Shown one piece after another: positions 44,580 through 59,238 of a stretch of 64,000 nt of DNA. Within the stretch, counting starts at the first letter, position 1; the number at the start of each line of letters is the position of its first letter. A program made the translations under genes and the position numbers. This stretch comes from Ianthella basta (taxonomy: Eukaryota; Porifera; Demospongiae; Verongiida; Ianthellidae): assembly GCA_964019415.1 (NCBI GenBank), contig OZ025874.1:4124696-4188695 (forward strand), in the 5' to 3' direction. The notes under the pieces were generated by a model. It saw only the letters and a program-made list of their open reading frames with translations, did no database searches and was not told where the DNA came from.

Positions 44580-47500
44580 TTTGTGTCACCATGGTACGTA
44601 GACCATCTTAACATGTAACAGATTCCCTACATTTCCTACCCTATTTGGCTTTTGTGTTTGAATGTCTCTCATAATTGTGCGCCTCCAGGTGAGTTGGTAA
44701 GGTAACTGCACACTTTTACACCGCAAAGTCATGTGATTTCAACATTATACTATCTCTGGATCTCTTCCTGAGAGACCATCCACTAGGGTAAATGTTTAAT
44801 AATAAAATGTTGAGTCGTGCATGTGTTCCTGCAGGTGGTGTACACTCAGCAGTGATTGCTTGTGCACCATGGTGATCTATGACGATGATGAAGCAAAAAA
44901 GTGTCAGTTGTGGGTGGCACTCTTACAGTTATCAGACATTTTACAATGCTTCCTTCCTACCATGATGGCATTTATGGCTAACCACATCTGATACAGCTCT
45001 AAGGCAGCTCTGCAAGAGTCAGTTCCATACATCTTACAACACATTAGGATTAGATTTATCACCATGGCTAAATGAGTGGTGTCACTGTCTACAGTGCAGA
45101 GAAATGATGAGTATGTACACAGTATAATAGAAATGAGGCTTCCCTTGTTTGTGCTCAGCTCTGTCTATCTTCCCTGCAAGCTAGCTTAAACCTTAATACA
45201 CCCACTTGCACAAGCACGATGTCATGGATAATCCCCTGCATGCCCAAGCTTCTTATCGCTCACTAAGCTCATGACACAGCAGTGTTGGTGGGCTATATCA
45301 GGTTTCACTACCTGGGCAGTGCCCAAGACTAGACAGCGATGTAACGCTGTGTAGCCTAAGGTGTGAGAACCCAGCAATTATACTGCCTCATAAGATTGAT
45401 TAATTGATTGTTTGAGATTGTTTGTCCAATTGATGTATCAGGTGACACAAACGACTAGCTGTGTAATTGAATCAGCCTGAGTTGCTGCCATCAGAGCAGC
45501 TTTGCAAAGCAAACTACAATGTGTCAGTTTCAAATAAGTGGGTGTATGTATGTACTTGTACAAATGTTTGTGTAGAGTGCAACTGATAACAAGGAAGGCA
45601 ATTCTTGGCGGCGCCACCTTTCTTTTGTGCCCTTTTCCATTTCATCGTCTTCGGACGTGGCGGCCCTGATTGTGTCTGTGATTGGACACAATACTACCAG
45701 TCTACGGACCTAGGAGAGCCCCTTCCATATGCATGGGGCCTCCATAGCTGTGATTACGCTCAAGATTCCTCATTGATCCATACTACTTACACAGCAAATA
45801 TCCCTTACCTTAATCAACAAGGAAGAAGGACCTGCCTTGTGTAGTAGTAGTCTGTATGTTGTGTACACAGTGTCATGGATTGGCAGCCTGCTCTCCTAAT
45901 TAGCGCACATGAATGTGTAGGCAATGACATGTGTGCGTTCATTGTGTGCATGGCCTGTAATGGGTTATATGCCCTACTCACGATGAACCACACAATATCC
46001 TAAGCAGATTACTACAGCATGCCATGTCAAGGGAGTTATACAGCTGATCGAATGGTGCCTCCATTAGACTCAGCTGTATACAAAAGGCATGTATGTATAC
46101 TGTATTGTGTTCTTCCATAATGAGTGATACCATTACAGTTCTGTTCTGCATAATGGAAGCCGAGCTGTTGCACAGGTGTTTTTTTCAGAGCTACAATAGC
46201 AAGGGTGAATGAGTGGGTGCACGTACCACATTCCTTCTAAGGTATTTCCTAGTGTTTGAGGGAGGATCTTTCTAAGAATATGGTGTTAAACACATTATCT
46301 TTTCCGTTATCTTTTCCGGTTACATTCTAGTGCTAATCAGGGGATCATATTGTGGTTTCCTTTTAAGTGGCCCTTTACCACAATCACTGTTGCTGCCTTG
46401 TAGACAAGGGAGGGGAAGAAAAGCACTGTATGGAATTCCAATGTAGTGCTCCTTGCAACTGATCTCTTTGAAAGTTTGTCCAGCTAGCTACATACATATA
46501 GGTTGCAGTGCTGGCATCTGCAACAGCTACATAGTACATTCTTAGGTACCATATCTAATGTATATAGCTATGTACATTAAGCAGTTGCAATATTCTTCTA
46601 TGAATTCGAAGCCAGTGTAAGATGGCCTCAGAAGCTGTATCAATATCACATACCACAGCTGTATGGGATGTAACAAGTTGAGTATGGACGCTCACTACAG
46701 ACATGCATGTATACAAATTATACACTGCATTGTCTGAAGGAATGGAATGAGAGGGAGGAAGGTATAGATGCTGAATGCACATGCACTTACCCTTGACTGG
46801 GGTAGGTGTACACCTTAGGTTCCCAGACAGCTGTTTTGATGTGTGGAGTGGAGGTACACCCCCACACACCTGCCTGGGTAACAACCGAGACAGTTAATGA
46901 AATAATCTACAGTTGAACAGTTTGATCCTTATCACTCCTTTGTGAGCCATTTGTGTACTGGCCATTACAGCAATAGCTGCACGACTCTTCACTAGCTGCT
47001 CATTCCAGTGGTAGAGTCCTCCTGCTTGTGGTTTAACAGTATTGCTTTACATCATGTTCCTCAACGTCACTGTGTACGTCCTAATGAAATGTTTTCTCTA
47101 TGTACAGTTTGAGTCTGGATTCTGCTGCTGCTCAGTTACTGTGATTCTCAAATGCCTTTGTGCATGCATGTAAACTGTGAATGTCAATGCAGCTATAGAG
47201 CTGTGCACGGTGCTATGTATGTTCACTCAATGTTGTGTAGTATAGAAGCAGACTAAACATTGCTACAGTATAATATATTGTAGTGCCACAATATGACTAT
47301 GCATATGGGTACATCCTGTACAAGTTTGACCAACTGTAACTCTGTTTCTGACCATTCTGAGGTGCTTCATTGATTTCGAGCAGGAAATTCAATACAGCAA
47401 TACAGCAGCTATTAGAGTAAGCACTTGACAAAGGATCTTGAGTTGAATGTCCTCCCCCCCAGCTGTTTGAATGAATCTGTTGTATATAATTATTGCTTGA

Positions 47501-49010
47501 TTGAATTTCCTGTTTGAATCTACCAACACAGCAGATATGAACTTCTACTGAAAAATGTGTTAGTGAATGCAGATGTCCTACATATAGTACGTACATTCGG
47601 CTGTTTTGGGATTGTGTCACTATCCCAATGTACAGGAACATCAAACAGCCTGTACCATCCCTAGATATATAGAGAGCTAGTGCTACTGTATAATTATACC
47701 ATTCTCTGATGTAGTACAGTAATATACATGTACAGTATGTCCTGGCCGGGCATCCCATATGCATGTTGCACTTTGAAAGCTATAGATGACCTCATCATCC
47801 AGGATGCTATATATTGCCATGGTGCCTCTGTTTGAATATCTATCCTGTAGTGTTGTCTAGTCCTGTGATAAAGCATCCTGTTGTATGTGCAGTGGGCTTC
47901 TATTACGGTATAGTTGATGACCAGCACGTGTTCAGACCCACCCATGTGTATATAGTGCACTCCTGTGTGGGTGACATGCAGCTCATGTGAGTGGGCTGTA
48001 CACTATTCCACACTTGGGGACTACACATCATCAATCTTTCTGAGAAAATTGAATATACTCATTCTCTTAATAAGGAGACATTCCATGTTCACAACCACTG
48101 TGGTGTCTTCTACATCTTTGTAGGAAGAAGGAAGCAGATGTAGACATGTATGCTACATTTGTAGGCAGAAGGAAGGTGTTTCTATGGCCACACTAATGGA
48201 ACACAGCAACCAGGCAGCCGTAGTGGGATTCCACTATATAGCCATACCCTTATCAGCTCTCTGTGACAGCATCACCTGCATATGACAGAAATGTGGAGTA
48301 TGCTCTTCTTCCATAGGAGGATGCATTCCACCTTGTACAGTGATTGCCAGTTATGAATTTTGACTTCTGACCTTTGCATGCCTGTCTCTGTAGTTTCTCA
48401 TGTGCTTGCATAAACGGCTTTTACTTTCAGTCCTAACCATGCACTGCAGTTGGAGATGTCAAAGATACAATATAGCCAGTGAAGGCATGTCTTCAGCACG
48501 TAACCGTGATATGTGTTCTATAATATCAACATGCCTGCATACCTGGAAGATGAAGCGGAATGTCTGCACTTCAGATTCACTGTGTGGATGGTTTATACTG
48601 TAAGCATGTGATAGAAGTGTTGGTGGCAAATTAATGTGAAGTAATAGAGCAAAGCTGACTTTGTTATTTGACATGGTGTATAGTCGTGCTTGAGAAACAG
48701 CTACGTGGAAGTGCTCTTTCCTTCATTATAACTACACAGTCACTAGATATGCTTTTGATACGTAGATAATACATTCAATAAAGTGGTGTACTTTACTTCT
48801 ACTTATCAAATTAGGACAAAGTGACATGCAAATGATCATGACCCAGTGTCCAAGTAATACGATAGTGACAGTATCTTATTCAACTGATGCTCCTCACATC
48901 CCATGTATAGGAATCAAATATGCTTGGGACTGGCTTTGTTGTAAATGCCTGCGGCTGTGTCCCGACGTATATGGCCTTCACTTCCAGTAAGTGATCCGTG
49001 AGATGAAGTC

Positions 49011-50939
49011 CGTAATGGAGTGGGATGGCGCTACAAAGGATGGGTGTGGCTAGTTTGCAGACAAAGGGTGAGCTGTATGTCTATCAACCTGAATGGACCA
49101 GCCTGACTGTACATTTTCAAAATAGATAGTAACCCAAATAACTCATCTTGACCTTCAGGCATGTACAACAATGCAAATTCAAAGCATTATTTAGATTGTG
49201 TGCATTGGGTATGCGACTGGTATCACTGATAAGACACAGTCCTGCTGTTATATCACCTTGACAGCAGGTCAGTAGACATGTGGACAAATTGGTGTTTACT
49301 GATATACTGTACAGACTGTCATCATTTTATACAATTGAACAGAGTGTATGTACATGTGAACATTGCATAGCGAATCTACGCACAATTAAGTGTATTCAGT
49401 GCTGTAAATACGTAATTATACAATTAACATTAATAAGCAAATCCCCATATCCCATAATGGTATATTCATTTATACGTATATATATACTATTTCATGGCAT
49501 CACAGTATAGCTATATCATACTGTTGATATGGAACACCACCTGTTCCAACACCTGCGCCGCTACTCAAATCCCATGCAATGCCACAATGCATGAAGAAAG
49601 ATGCCTCAGAGCAGGGGATCTGCTACCCAAGCACGACTGTACACTGTGTCAAGGTATAACGCCAGCCTTGCTCCATCCTTCCCTCATTGCAGCTCTTTCA
49701 AGCATCATGTGTCAGCAATGCAACTGAAACAAGTGCAGGCATAATCATATTACATCTTCCATGCAGGCATGTGTACTCACCACACATATTCAGTATGCAA
49801 ACTGCATCATACAGTTAAGAGGGATAGGCCCTTGTCACTTGCAATCATCTGTTACCTCAGACTTCATAGAATATTTCCAACCGAATTCAAGGCCAGGCCT
49901 GCACCTTGTGAGATTGTCAGACATCCACTGCACTAACCGCCAATACAAGTAAGTTTATGGAGTATTCTGTACATTCTAGAAGTAAAGGTGATTCTAAAGG
50001 GTGAAGAAGATTGATGGTTACCACTAAAACTGTAGACGCTATGATCATACTAGTTAATTACAAATCAATTCGAAAGCAATCTAGGTACCTAAACAATTGT
50101 GGTTTATAACAACAACTTAATTTTAAACTAATAGTATATCAAAAACCATGTTCCATTAAATTAAATCTTAGTATGTCTAAATACATATAAAAACAATATC
50201 AATACATTGTATGTCCAGTAATGTTTCACATGTAATGGAATGAAAGGCGAAGTTGGATTCAAAGTAGTCCCAGTTATACTAGATGTGACTACAGCCACAG
50301 TTATCTGGCCCCTACGTATGTGTAGTCTGACAATTTATGTGTGCAAACCTTGTGTTTTGCTAATTTGGTTGTAACGTACTGTACACCATTTATCAGGGCT
50401 GGTGCCAGTACAAGGCTCAGTGCTGCCTGCATGCTACGAGGGTCACGGCAACATTGTCCACCAACCAGCAACTTTACATGGCTTGAGTGGCCCTGCCCAT
50501 CTGTCATGTGGGCAAGGGTGGTCTCTCTCTCACAAGTCACACACATCCTCAAGGCTCCACCCACCCAGTCCCGTGACAGGGGGCCTGCGCATTTCTTTGT
50601 GCACAACATACACACTTTAGACTGTAATGCTTACCACTTAAGCATGACATTGTAGTAATTGGGAACGATAACTTTAACATTATAATAGACCGCAACAAAA
50701 GAATCACAGCTGTACCTACATGCCTCCTAGACAGAGCTCGGGGCAACGAAAAGCTAGGCAGACATTCTGGCTGGATGTCCATGGCAGCTCTGATGCCCAG
50801 GATAGCATAATATAATGTATTGTCGACATACCAAGCAGTATGTATGACATTATAGAACATTAGAATATAACGTTATACCTGTCAGGTTCATATATATAGT
50901 TTTTGTGCCATACTCACCCAATGACAGCACCTGCTTCCC
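49011..50939. other. Spacer between the two duplicated blocks
   Basis: No gene, RNA or clear repeat found. Short frames on both strands near 50301-50655 overlap each other and have no support. It may be a diverged end of the duplicated unit. Confidence 0.35.
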
Positions 50940-51129
50940 TTCCAGAGCAACTCTGATGTCATATGTGGTTGGCTGGGTGCATGACATCATTGCCACTCAA
51001 TTGGTCACCTCACCACCAAACAGGAGCACTTGTCATACTGTTATAATTGATAAATTGCATCCTAATTGACTACTACGAGATATGCGTGGCACAATCACAC
51101 TGTAATTGAAATTATAGGCAATGCTATTG

Positions 51130-51331
51130 CAGTGGAAACCTGTCTAAGATGGTCACTGTATAAGGCAGCCACCTCTCTACAACAGACAGCCTCAATGGCC
51201 CCAACTGGCACTAACATATACTATTATAGCACTTAAACATTGCGACCTACCCCTTTAACGCAGCTACTTCAGCTCTCTAAAGGCCACTTATAACAGGCCC
51301 ACAGGTGGCTGTCTTAGGCAGGTTCACAGCA
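51130..51331. mobile_element. Pogo-type MITE, copy B
   Basis: cagtggaaacctgtctaaga at the left and ggtggctgtcttaggcaggt at the right, with the same inner gccacctctcta words. It sits at roughly the place that copy A has in the left block, so it may predate the duplication. Confidence 0.75.
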
Positions 51332-54329
51332 TAAGCACAGGGACATCCTTGCTGCACAATTTTGAATAGTGCCAATACTAAGTGTAAGCTTATGTTGCTG
51401 GGTGTATTCAGAAGCTCCAAAATACAGCAGGTTTGTTGGAACTATACATATTATATGATACATTAAAGTGTTGTGTTGTCTACATTGCTGCCTCTGTCGG
51501 TGCACTACACAGACACACAATTGTCTGTTGCTAGCTGCACAGACATACACCATAAACATCTACTAATTGCCCCATTATAGTCAATCATTGTATGATATAG
51601 ACAATTATGGCATGACATGTGTAGGATCATGCAGGGTGTCATGCACCTGCTGTGTGTATAGGATGTGAATCAATCAGAGTGTGTGATGCAATGGACACAG
51701 TAGTCCTTGTTGCATGCCAGCGTAGCGCACGGGTTGCAGAACTTGCTAGAATAACATAAAATTATTATGAAAAGCCATATTATACTGAGGCATTCAAATG
51801 AATTGCAACATGCTGAGAACATTCCTGCATAGCTGTTTCATGGCTTGTTATAGAATTGTGGCAAAGAAAGTCTATGTACATCAGCTAAAAGCTATGAGCT
51901 CATCTCACTGCACCCCCTGTAGCATGGTAGTCAGCACTGTATGTATAAACTAGGTGATACATTGCAACTTCATCAGGTGTAAGTCTCTCTCTTCTATCTA
52001 TAATTGCCAAGAATCCCCCGCCCCTTTTCAGATATCTGACTGCCTGGTTGGTGGTGAGGCACCAGGACACCAAATCATGATCACAGCAGTCAGACTGACC
52101 TAAGACTGACATCAAATACATAGCAAAAGTATAGCTTATTCAGTATGAGTTCATTAGAGCTATCCAGGGAGCCTTCTGTACTCTAATGCACAAGCAGACA
52201 TGTTTGAAAAGAGTGTGAAGAAAGATAACCCTAACTGCTACTGGTAACCAACACTACTGGCCTAGCTAACAGGTTGAACAAGCTTACAATGGCAGACAAT
52301 TGCAATGCAGTATGGTTATAATGTTGAGTCGGCATGCACCACAAGCTTATAGCTAGGTTAACCGGACTTAATTGAACTATTTGTGTACACTGTAACAATT
52401 ATGTATGGCAATTACGTACCATTTATCAGTGAGTTTGTTATTGCCACTTTTATCATATTGTCTCCTACCATCTGCCCACACTCTGGGTAATTTTGGATGT
52501 CACTTGTACAAGTACAACAAGTACAAATTGGTACTGTTTGTACAACAAACATCTACAAATTATGACAAATATTAATACGGTAGCTATTTTGTACATAATT
52601 ATGTACGTGTATGTACATGTATAATTATATCCATGTATAAAATAGCATGTACATACAAAATTATTAAGGGTATCTGAGAGAGCTTATGTGATGGTTATTA
52701 CTACTAAAATGCGCATTATTGATGCAGGTAAGAGCACTTGGTTATGCTGCATGTGGTTAGCATTTTCCTGCATGTGGTAATATGATGAGGAAAACCAACA
52801 CCATATATAGGCCTTTATCAATTTAATGATGCGATTCAAAGCAATGCCACAATGAAGTAATATAGCTAGCAAATATAAGATCAAGCATGACTAGCATTTC
52901 ACATCTTGATCAGTTGTGATCAGGCACTTGGATGGTTGGTTGGGTTCAATTCATAACTGTAAGTTTTACATGTGCGCTAGTCATGGAGTGATATAATCAA
53001 ATCAACATTGTATTTTAAGTATTGTTTGAGAAGACTGGTTGTGTACATGCTGTATTAGAGTATTCATTTCTGCACACCATTACATCACATTGTGATTTCA
53101 TATTGTGTGTGCTGTCTCTTGTTCACTTCCTATAATTTATATGAGAGATCAATGCAAAACTAACCACTGGCCAGTATTTTATGCCACATGATTGTGCTTA
53201 TAGGATTTGAGGTGAGCAGCCGCTAAGCAGCCATAGCTTGCACACCATGGTGGTAAGGGTGACGAAGCAATAAAATGCTAGTTGTGGGTGGCACTCTTAC
53301 TATCACTAGATATTTTGCAATGCTTCCTTCCTCGTGTGATAACAGAGCTGTGAGCATGAATCCAAGTGGACCCATATTCTGCATGACCTTGCTGTAGAGG
53401 CTGCTCCTTCACCATGTATGGTCTCGTCCCTTCACCTTTCAGTAGGACTTCCAGTGACCACACAACCCGACACCTTTGAATTAGAGATTCTCTCCCAAGC
53501 TAGGTCACCGTGTAGTGTCACTGCCTACACTAATAACCACAGAGAGGTGAGTAGACAAAAGGAACGTGGCTTCTCCCTTGTCCTTCTCAGCTCTCTCTGT
53601 CATGCTCGAGCTTCATACTGCCACCCACTCATAGTTATGTCATGGGTATTCCCACTGCCAGCTCAACTTCTTTCTTTATCACTCACTTCCCATTGAGCTA
53701 ATGACACAACAGCGTTTGCTGGGCACCGGGCAGACACTTGTATTGCATCACCTATAGGGCAGTTCTAAGAATAACCAATGATGTAATGCTTTGTGGTTTA
53801 AGGTGTGGTACTCGCAATAGACTTGAACGTTGCCCTACTGATGCCACTGTCCAGGAAGTTGTGGTTGTGTATCAGTTTGGCATATCATGTGACAGTAGCC
53901 CTGCAAATTGAATCGGTCTGAGTGGCAGCATGATGAAAGACTATTTCAAGGAAACAAGGTCTTGTTTACAAGAGGCATTGCCTCAGAAATGATCCCCTTG
54001 GTTTTCCAACAGAAGTATCATGAATAACGATAATCTTTTAGAATATCCCTGCTTACATGGAAACTCCTGTGAGGGGAAGGGGTGCACCCATTCATGAATA
54101 TGGCTACTATAATGTAGTTCTGAAATACATAAATGTGATAAAGTACTTAAGTTCTGTTATGAAGTAGAACAGAACAACACTGATCTCACTGCATGATTTC
54201 AGAAAGCACACCATATATAATTATGTTGCATGCCAGTTTGATGAAGAGCATGTTACGAACACTTCATTGTTAATGACTGAGGGTTTGCAATGCACAATGT
54301 ACCCAACAAGGTAGGCAGAGGTCTAGAGT

Positions 54330-54511
54330 ACAGTGGAACCTGTCTAAGATGGTCAATGTGTTAGACAGCCATGTACCTCTCTAAAGCGTGAGCCTCACTG
54401 GAACCAAATAGCACTAAAGTATTGCAGTCTACCGCTGTAGGGCAGCCACCTCTCTATAAAGGTCCGTTAGAGCTGGCCCAAAGGTGGCTGTCTTAGACAG
54501 GTTCCACTGTA
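54330..54511. mobile_element. Pogo-type MITE, copy C (best preserved)
   Basis: acagtggaacctgtctaaga (54330-54349) and tcttagacaggttccactgt (54491-54510) are nearly perfect inverted ends. TA stands on both sides, as in TA target duplications of Tc1/mariner/pogo elements. No transposase. Confidence 0.85.
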
Positions 54512-57500
54512 ATTACCTCTTACAGCTGGGTGTAATGAATAAGGCACCACTCAGCTGTATACGTATCTCCCTTTAATATGACATTTTGCGGCAATCTGTT
54601 AGAGTATTGCATGGTTTCTCACTGGTAGCATGCACAAGAAGACATACAGTTATACAACAGTTACACTACCGCAGTTTATGTATTATACATATATTATTTA
54701 TTATCACACATTGTAATGGCCGTTATAGTCATTGCAACCACGCATGATTTCATTGTTACCATAGCACAAGAGGACATACAGTAAGGCCACACTATGAAAA
54801 CACATTATGTCATTGCCTACACATACATGTGCACTAAGGAGAGAAGGCTGGCGATTCATGACACTGTGTACACAACATACAGACTACTACTACACAGGGC
54901 AGGTCCTTCTTCCATGTTGTCAGTTGATGCCTACACAAACATTTGTACTAGTATACACATACATATCTATGTACTCCTATTTGACAAGGTACAGCGTTGC
55001 CATTGGCAACACTATTCACATGACTGCTGATATGGTGTTTTGCACACGTGATGGGGACAAAGGTGCATGCATATCTATGTAGGTACATGTACATTAAGGG
55101 AAGTTTTGCTATCTTAGAAGTCAGTATCAGACTACCATAGAAGTTGTATTATATGTCACAGAAGGGATGTTAACAAGTTGACCTTAGACGAAACTGGTCT
55201 TACTGTAGCTAAGGGCATAGGTATTAGAGTCACATACATATGAATGTCTGATTGCTGTAACATACTGTTAAATCGACCTACTGCATTTACTGTACAGGCT
55301 TAATTGTATGTGTATACACCCGCAGAGGTAGTACCATAAAAATGAGAGCTTCTTACAGAGGTGCTTAGTCACAGGCACTGGACTGTGAATGTACACAAGT
55401 TGACCTTTGTGCCAGGGTATGTAGTGTAACTGCATGGGCCTTGCCCCTGTTCTGAGGTGTGGGGGTACCCCTTCAATTAGGCAGTCAGACATCTGTCTTG
55501 GCTTGGAGGGTGGCAAATTGAAATAAACCTTCCTACTCCCCAAACCAGTCATGATTCGAACTGGTAGTACCTTTAGAAGTTGACTTATCGCTGTCGTAAA
55601 GTACCCCCCTTGTGGTTAAAGGTACTGCATTGCATTACAGCTACTTTAAACCAAAGACAATTCAATTATGCACTGCGAGAAGGTTGAATATGAGGTCGCC
55701 AGAGTTTCCTCTTTAATGACTGTAGTGGATTTTCAATGCCTTTGAATATGCATATAGTGAAAGTGGAGCTGTATAGCAGTGCCACCTGCAAGGGTACAGA
55801 CTAACAGGCCTAGGACAGTGTGTAATGTGATGTAGGTAGTGTAGCGTGCGCATGGTGCAACCAGACTACATACGTAGCTGCTGTCATTGTATATAGTTAC
55901 ATTATATACAACTGTGTTTGTACAAGTAATCTAATAGTAGCCAGGGCTCATGGGAAATGCATATGTACTTAAGGGGCATTAATCTGATCAGCTAACATGG
56001 CAGTGATATGATTTTCTTGGGGTTGTTGTGTCATAATGCATCAAGGCCATATAATAGAGCAGTGTCAGAGTGCTATGTCATGTCATCATGCATGAATTTT
56101 GTACTCACGAGAAAGGATTGATGTTAGGTACCCTCTTGTAATAGTCGTTGTCCTCTAGAAGTGCCTGGTCTCAAGGGATGTAACGTACATCCTGCTGTGT
56201 ACATGCAGTGGCTTCTATTAGTCGATGACGTACGTATGCCTTATCCTGCTCATTTGTAGGTACTTTCTCTGCATGAAGTGCATACTGAATGTGTGTGGGC
56301 TACTTGTCAACACACTGCATGGGGGTTATCCAAAATCTTTCTGGGTGCATGTCCGTCCTTTTTGAGAGACCTTTCATGATGGTGAATCACCACCGTGTCT
56401 GTGACAGTGCATGCTAAGTGGTGTTACATAGAAAATGAAGGAAGTCAGTTCTATGGCCTCTAAGGGATGAAGCCACCTGTAGTGGAATTTCCCTTATCAG
56501 TTCCCCCTTGACAGCATCGCCTCTACAAGCATATATGGCAGAAATGTGGAGGATGCTCTCTTCTTCCACAAGGAAGCATTTCAACTAGCCAGTTATAAGC
56601 ATTGTTACGTGACCTTTTTCATGCCAGTCTCTTGCAGTGTTGCTCATGTGAATACACAACAGCTTTGAATTCACTGTCTTGCCAATAGTTCCTGTAGGTG
56701 ACAACTGCTGAAGTACTAGCGAATGAGAGGGTATTCTATTACTGTATTATGCATTTTGCACTTGGCTGTGTATAAAATTTCACATGCCCAGGTCAGTAGT
56801 GTCATGTTTGTGCTTGAACGTAATTCAAGTGTAGCTAGTGGTTGTAGATAGGCACATGACAATCGGAGATAAAGAGCTACTAGTGAAAATTGTCCTACTT
56901 AGGGCTAGGGTTAGGTTCAGCTGCGGATACTCAATCACCATGTGTAGCAGTGCTGCGGACTGTTGCTGTGACAGTAATTGTGCTGGAAAATATGTATAGC
57001 TGCTGCATGGAAACACAACTATCAGTGACTAGCTGTTGCTATGTATACAGGATGGTATACTGGCATCACCCTAGCTCCACCTGTCATAAACAGCTTTATT
57101 GCCTATCTAGATGGATTCCTGCCACACCAAAGAGGGCTTTGGGGTCAATTGGAGTACAATGAAGACACAAATTGATAGTTCAAATTGTTGTCATCCTGTA
57201 CCCACACTAAAGGTCAGTTTGGTGGTGGTGCGTAGCCGTGTAACTTGAGCTAGACTGCTGACATTGCACAGTTGCGGCTGAGCTGTCAGCACCAGCTGCA
57301 GTTTCAACTGTCTTCTTTCACTAGAAGGTAGGGAAATTCTAGTAGGTAAAAGGGATTCGTGCACAACAACTCGCCCTGATGACTAGGATAAGAACAGGAA
57401 GTATGGCTGACCTGCTGCGACACATATGTGGTGTTACTGGCTCTGCGATACAGAGCTGTAGTCGCTTGAAATAGTTTGTTATGAAATTTTACCCACTAAA

Positions 57501-58070
57501 AGAGGCTGCAACAGTAAACCCCTTTCATGTCTACTCACACAATGGAGAGTTTTAGTTACCTGCATTCAAGTTGAATTAGTTCTACACACGTGCACACAAA
57601 CCATGCCACAAATTTGCTTAAGGAAGAGCTGTTTGACAGCATTAAGTGCAAGCACAGGGTTTATAGGGCATAACCACATTAGAGAAACCCTGACACCAGA
57701 CACACTGTTCTAATGCATATATGCCAAATTAACGGCATGACAGGATACAGTAAATCATGAACATATTTGCCTAAACAGAACAAGCAGCTTGAGAATACAA
57801 ATATTTAGTGCATAAATATAAATACATCTAATTATAGTAACCACAATATGAGCTCATGTTATAGCATAATGCTGAGAGTAGCCGGTATGTCTATACGCAT
57901 GTTGACTGACCCTAGTATCCAAGTGAAATCTGACCTAGATGATGGTGCGATTTGCTTATCAGTGATGTTCATCACGATCACACATATACGTACGTACATC
58001 TTAGAATTCAAGAAATGCTTGGGATTTGCTCTGTTGTAAATGCCTGTGGATTGGTGACCCGTAAGGAGTG

Positions 58071-59130
58071 ATAGATGCGCTGGCAACCTTGCCTTTTATG
58101 GTGCATGCTCATTCAGCATTCCTTGATAACTAGAGGTGACACTGGGTGCCAAGGAGACAGAGGTCAAATTTGCTCCCTCCCCCTCCCCCCCGCGTACATC
58201 AAACGTTTCACTGCCCAGTAAAGGCTCTAGGAGACCTATACTGGCCAAGCCATACAGCCAATTCGATTTTAGTGGAATTTGTACACCTTTTACTTCAATG
58301 TGACCTATATGACAGGGAATGCAGTAACACCCGCAATGGGCCACATGGACTGATATGAACTGCTGATGGATGCAGCACGCTATCGTGACTTTAGCATTCT
58401 AGGGATTTCTGTATTGCATTACTTAGTGTTTCATCACTATTTGATGGGTACGGGAGCAATACTGTTTCAAGGTAATTCGAATGATCAAATTGCCACGACA
58501 TGCAACCTACAAACATCACCTAGCTACTGTACCCCAGCAACATCGTTCAGTGTTGGCAATGATGTCAGTACAACATCTCTTCATCACTAGGTCTTGAGGC
58601 AGAGCAAGTCACGCAGTTGGTACTTGTATGAGGGGAAAGTGCTGACTCACACAGTTGAGAGCCATAAGCTGAAATGGAGTCAAAGCCATACTGAAAATGT
58701 AGTAGATTGAAGGACAAACCATAATCTTTCACATCATGAAGCAATGGTGTTAACAAGCTGGTACATCATGTGCACGTGGTGACACGTACAACTCAGCAAA
58801 CCGTGCATGCTTTACATGCACAGCTAATGTGATTTCGATCATGAACTCATCTACTCGACTCATTGCAGTGGCCTACTGCAATGGACTGACCTCTCAAGCA
58901 TCTACTCTAGTCCTTCCCATTTGGCTATAGCTCTAATCACTGCATGATTGCACCGCACACAGGAGTCACGAGATACATGCAGCGTACGGGGACGCAGTTG
59001 CCGTGGCACTTTTAAGAACTGACGTAGGCAGCAGTTCACCGCTGAAAGTCTTGCCCATTACGAAGTCTAGCTGCCAGGAAACGGCGCGTCACTCTTACGG
59101 CTTCCTTTCCGGTAAAGTCATGATGAAACG
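58071..59130. other. Gene-free DNA upstream of the CUB-like gene
   Basis: No supported frame. The last 100 bases become GC-rich and lead into the TATA promoter at 59141. Confidence 0.4.
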
Positions 59131-59140
59131 AGACGGCCGG

Positions 59141-59149
59141 CTATAAAAG
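59141..59149 (+). promoter_or_regulatory. TATA box of the CUB-like gene
   Basis: ctataaaag at 59141-59149 in a GC-rich setting, about 90 bases before the ATG. Transcription would start near 59170-59175. Confidence 0.75.
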
Positions 59150-59238
59150 AGACGCTACCCGCGCTTGCAAGCAAAGAGCAAATCGATTGTAGCGACGTGG
59201 AAGACCTGAACTTGTTCAACTACACGATATCGACAGAG

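Larger units (their letters stand above)
43320..49010 (+). repeat. Non-coding direct duplication, left copy
   Basis: Collinear blocks match the right copy (50940-58070) at an offset of about 7.7-9 kb. Pairs: ggggcacttgtcata (43395) with aggagcacttgtcatac (51022); gtgggtggcactcttac (44912) with the same words at 53283; gaatcagcctgagttgctgcc (45469) with gaatcggtctgagtggcagc (53910); cagtgggcttctatta (47891) with cagtggcttctatta (56206); gacagcatcacctgca (48262) with gacagcatcgcctcta (56511); tgttgtaaatgcctg (48938) with the same at 58032. Similarity is patchy with many indels, so the event is old. No conserved reading frame is seen. Confidence 0.72.
50940..58070 (+). repeat. Non-coding direct duplication, right copy
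   Basis: Partner of 43320-49010, same orientation and block order. It carries its own pogo-type MITEs at 51130 and 54330. No coding frame is shared with the left copy. Confidence 0.72.

Noticed and set aside
45605-45844. 79-codon frame with Cys and aromatic residues
   Set aside because: No homology recognised, and the matching part of the other duplicated block does not keep the frame.
55540-55600. tRNA-like gattcgaactgg segment
   Set aside because: No matching acceptor stem, D arm or anticodon arm could be drawn around it.
59197-59238. Upstream in-frame extension of the CUB-like protein starting at a GTG
   Set aside because: Animal initiation at ATG 59239 gives a proper signal peptide; the extension has no ATG.
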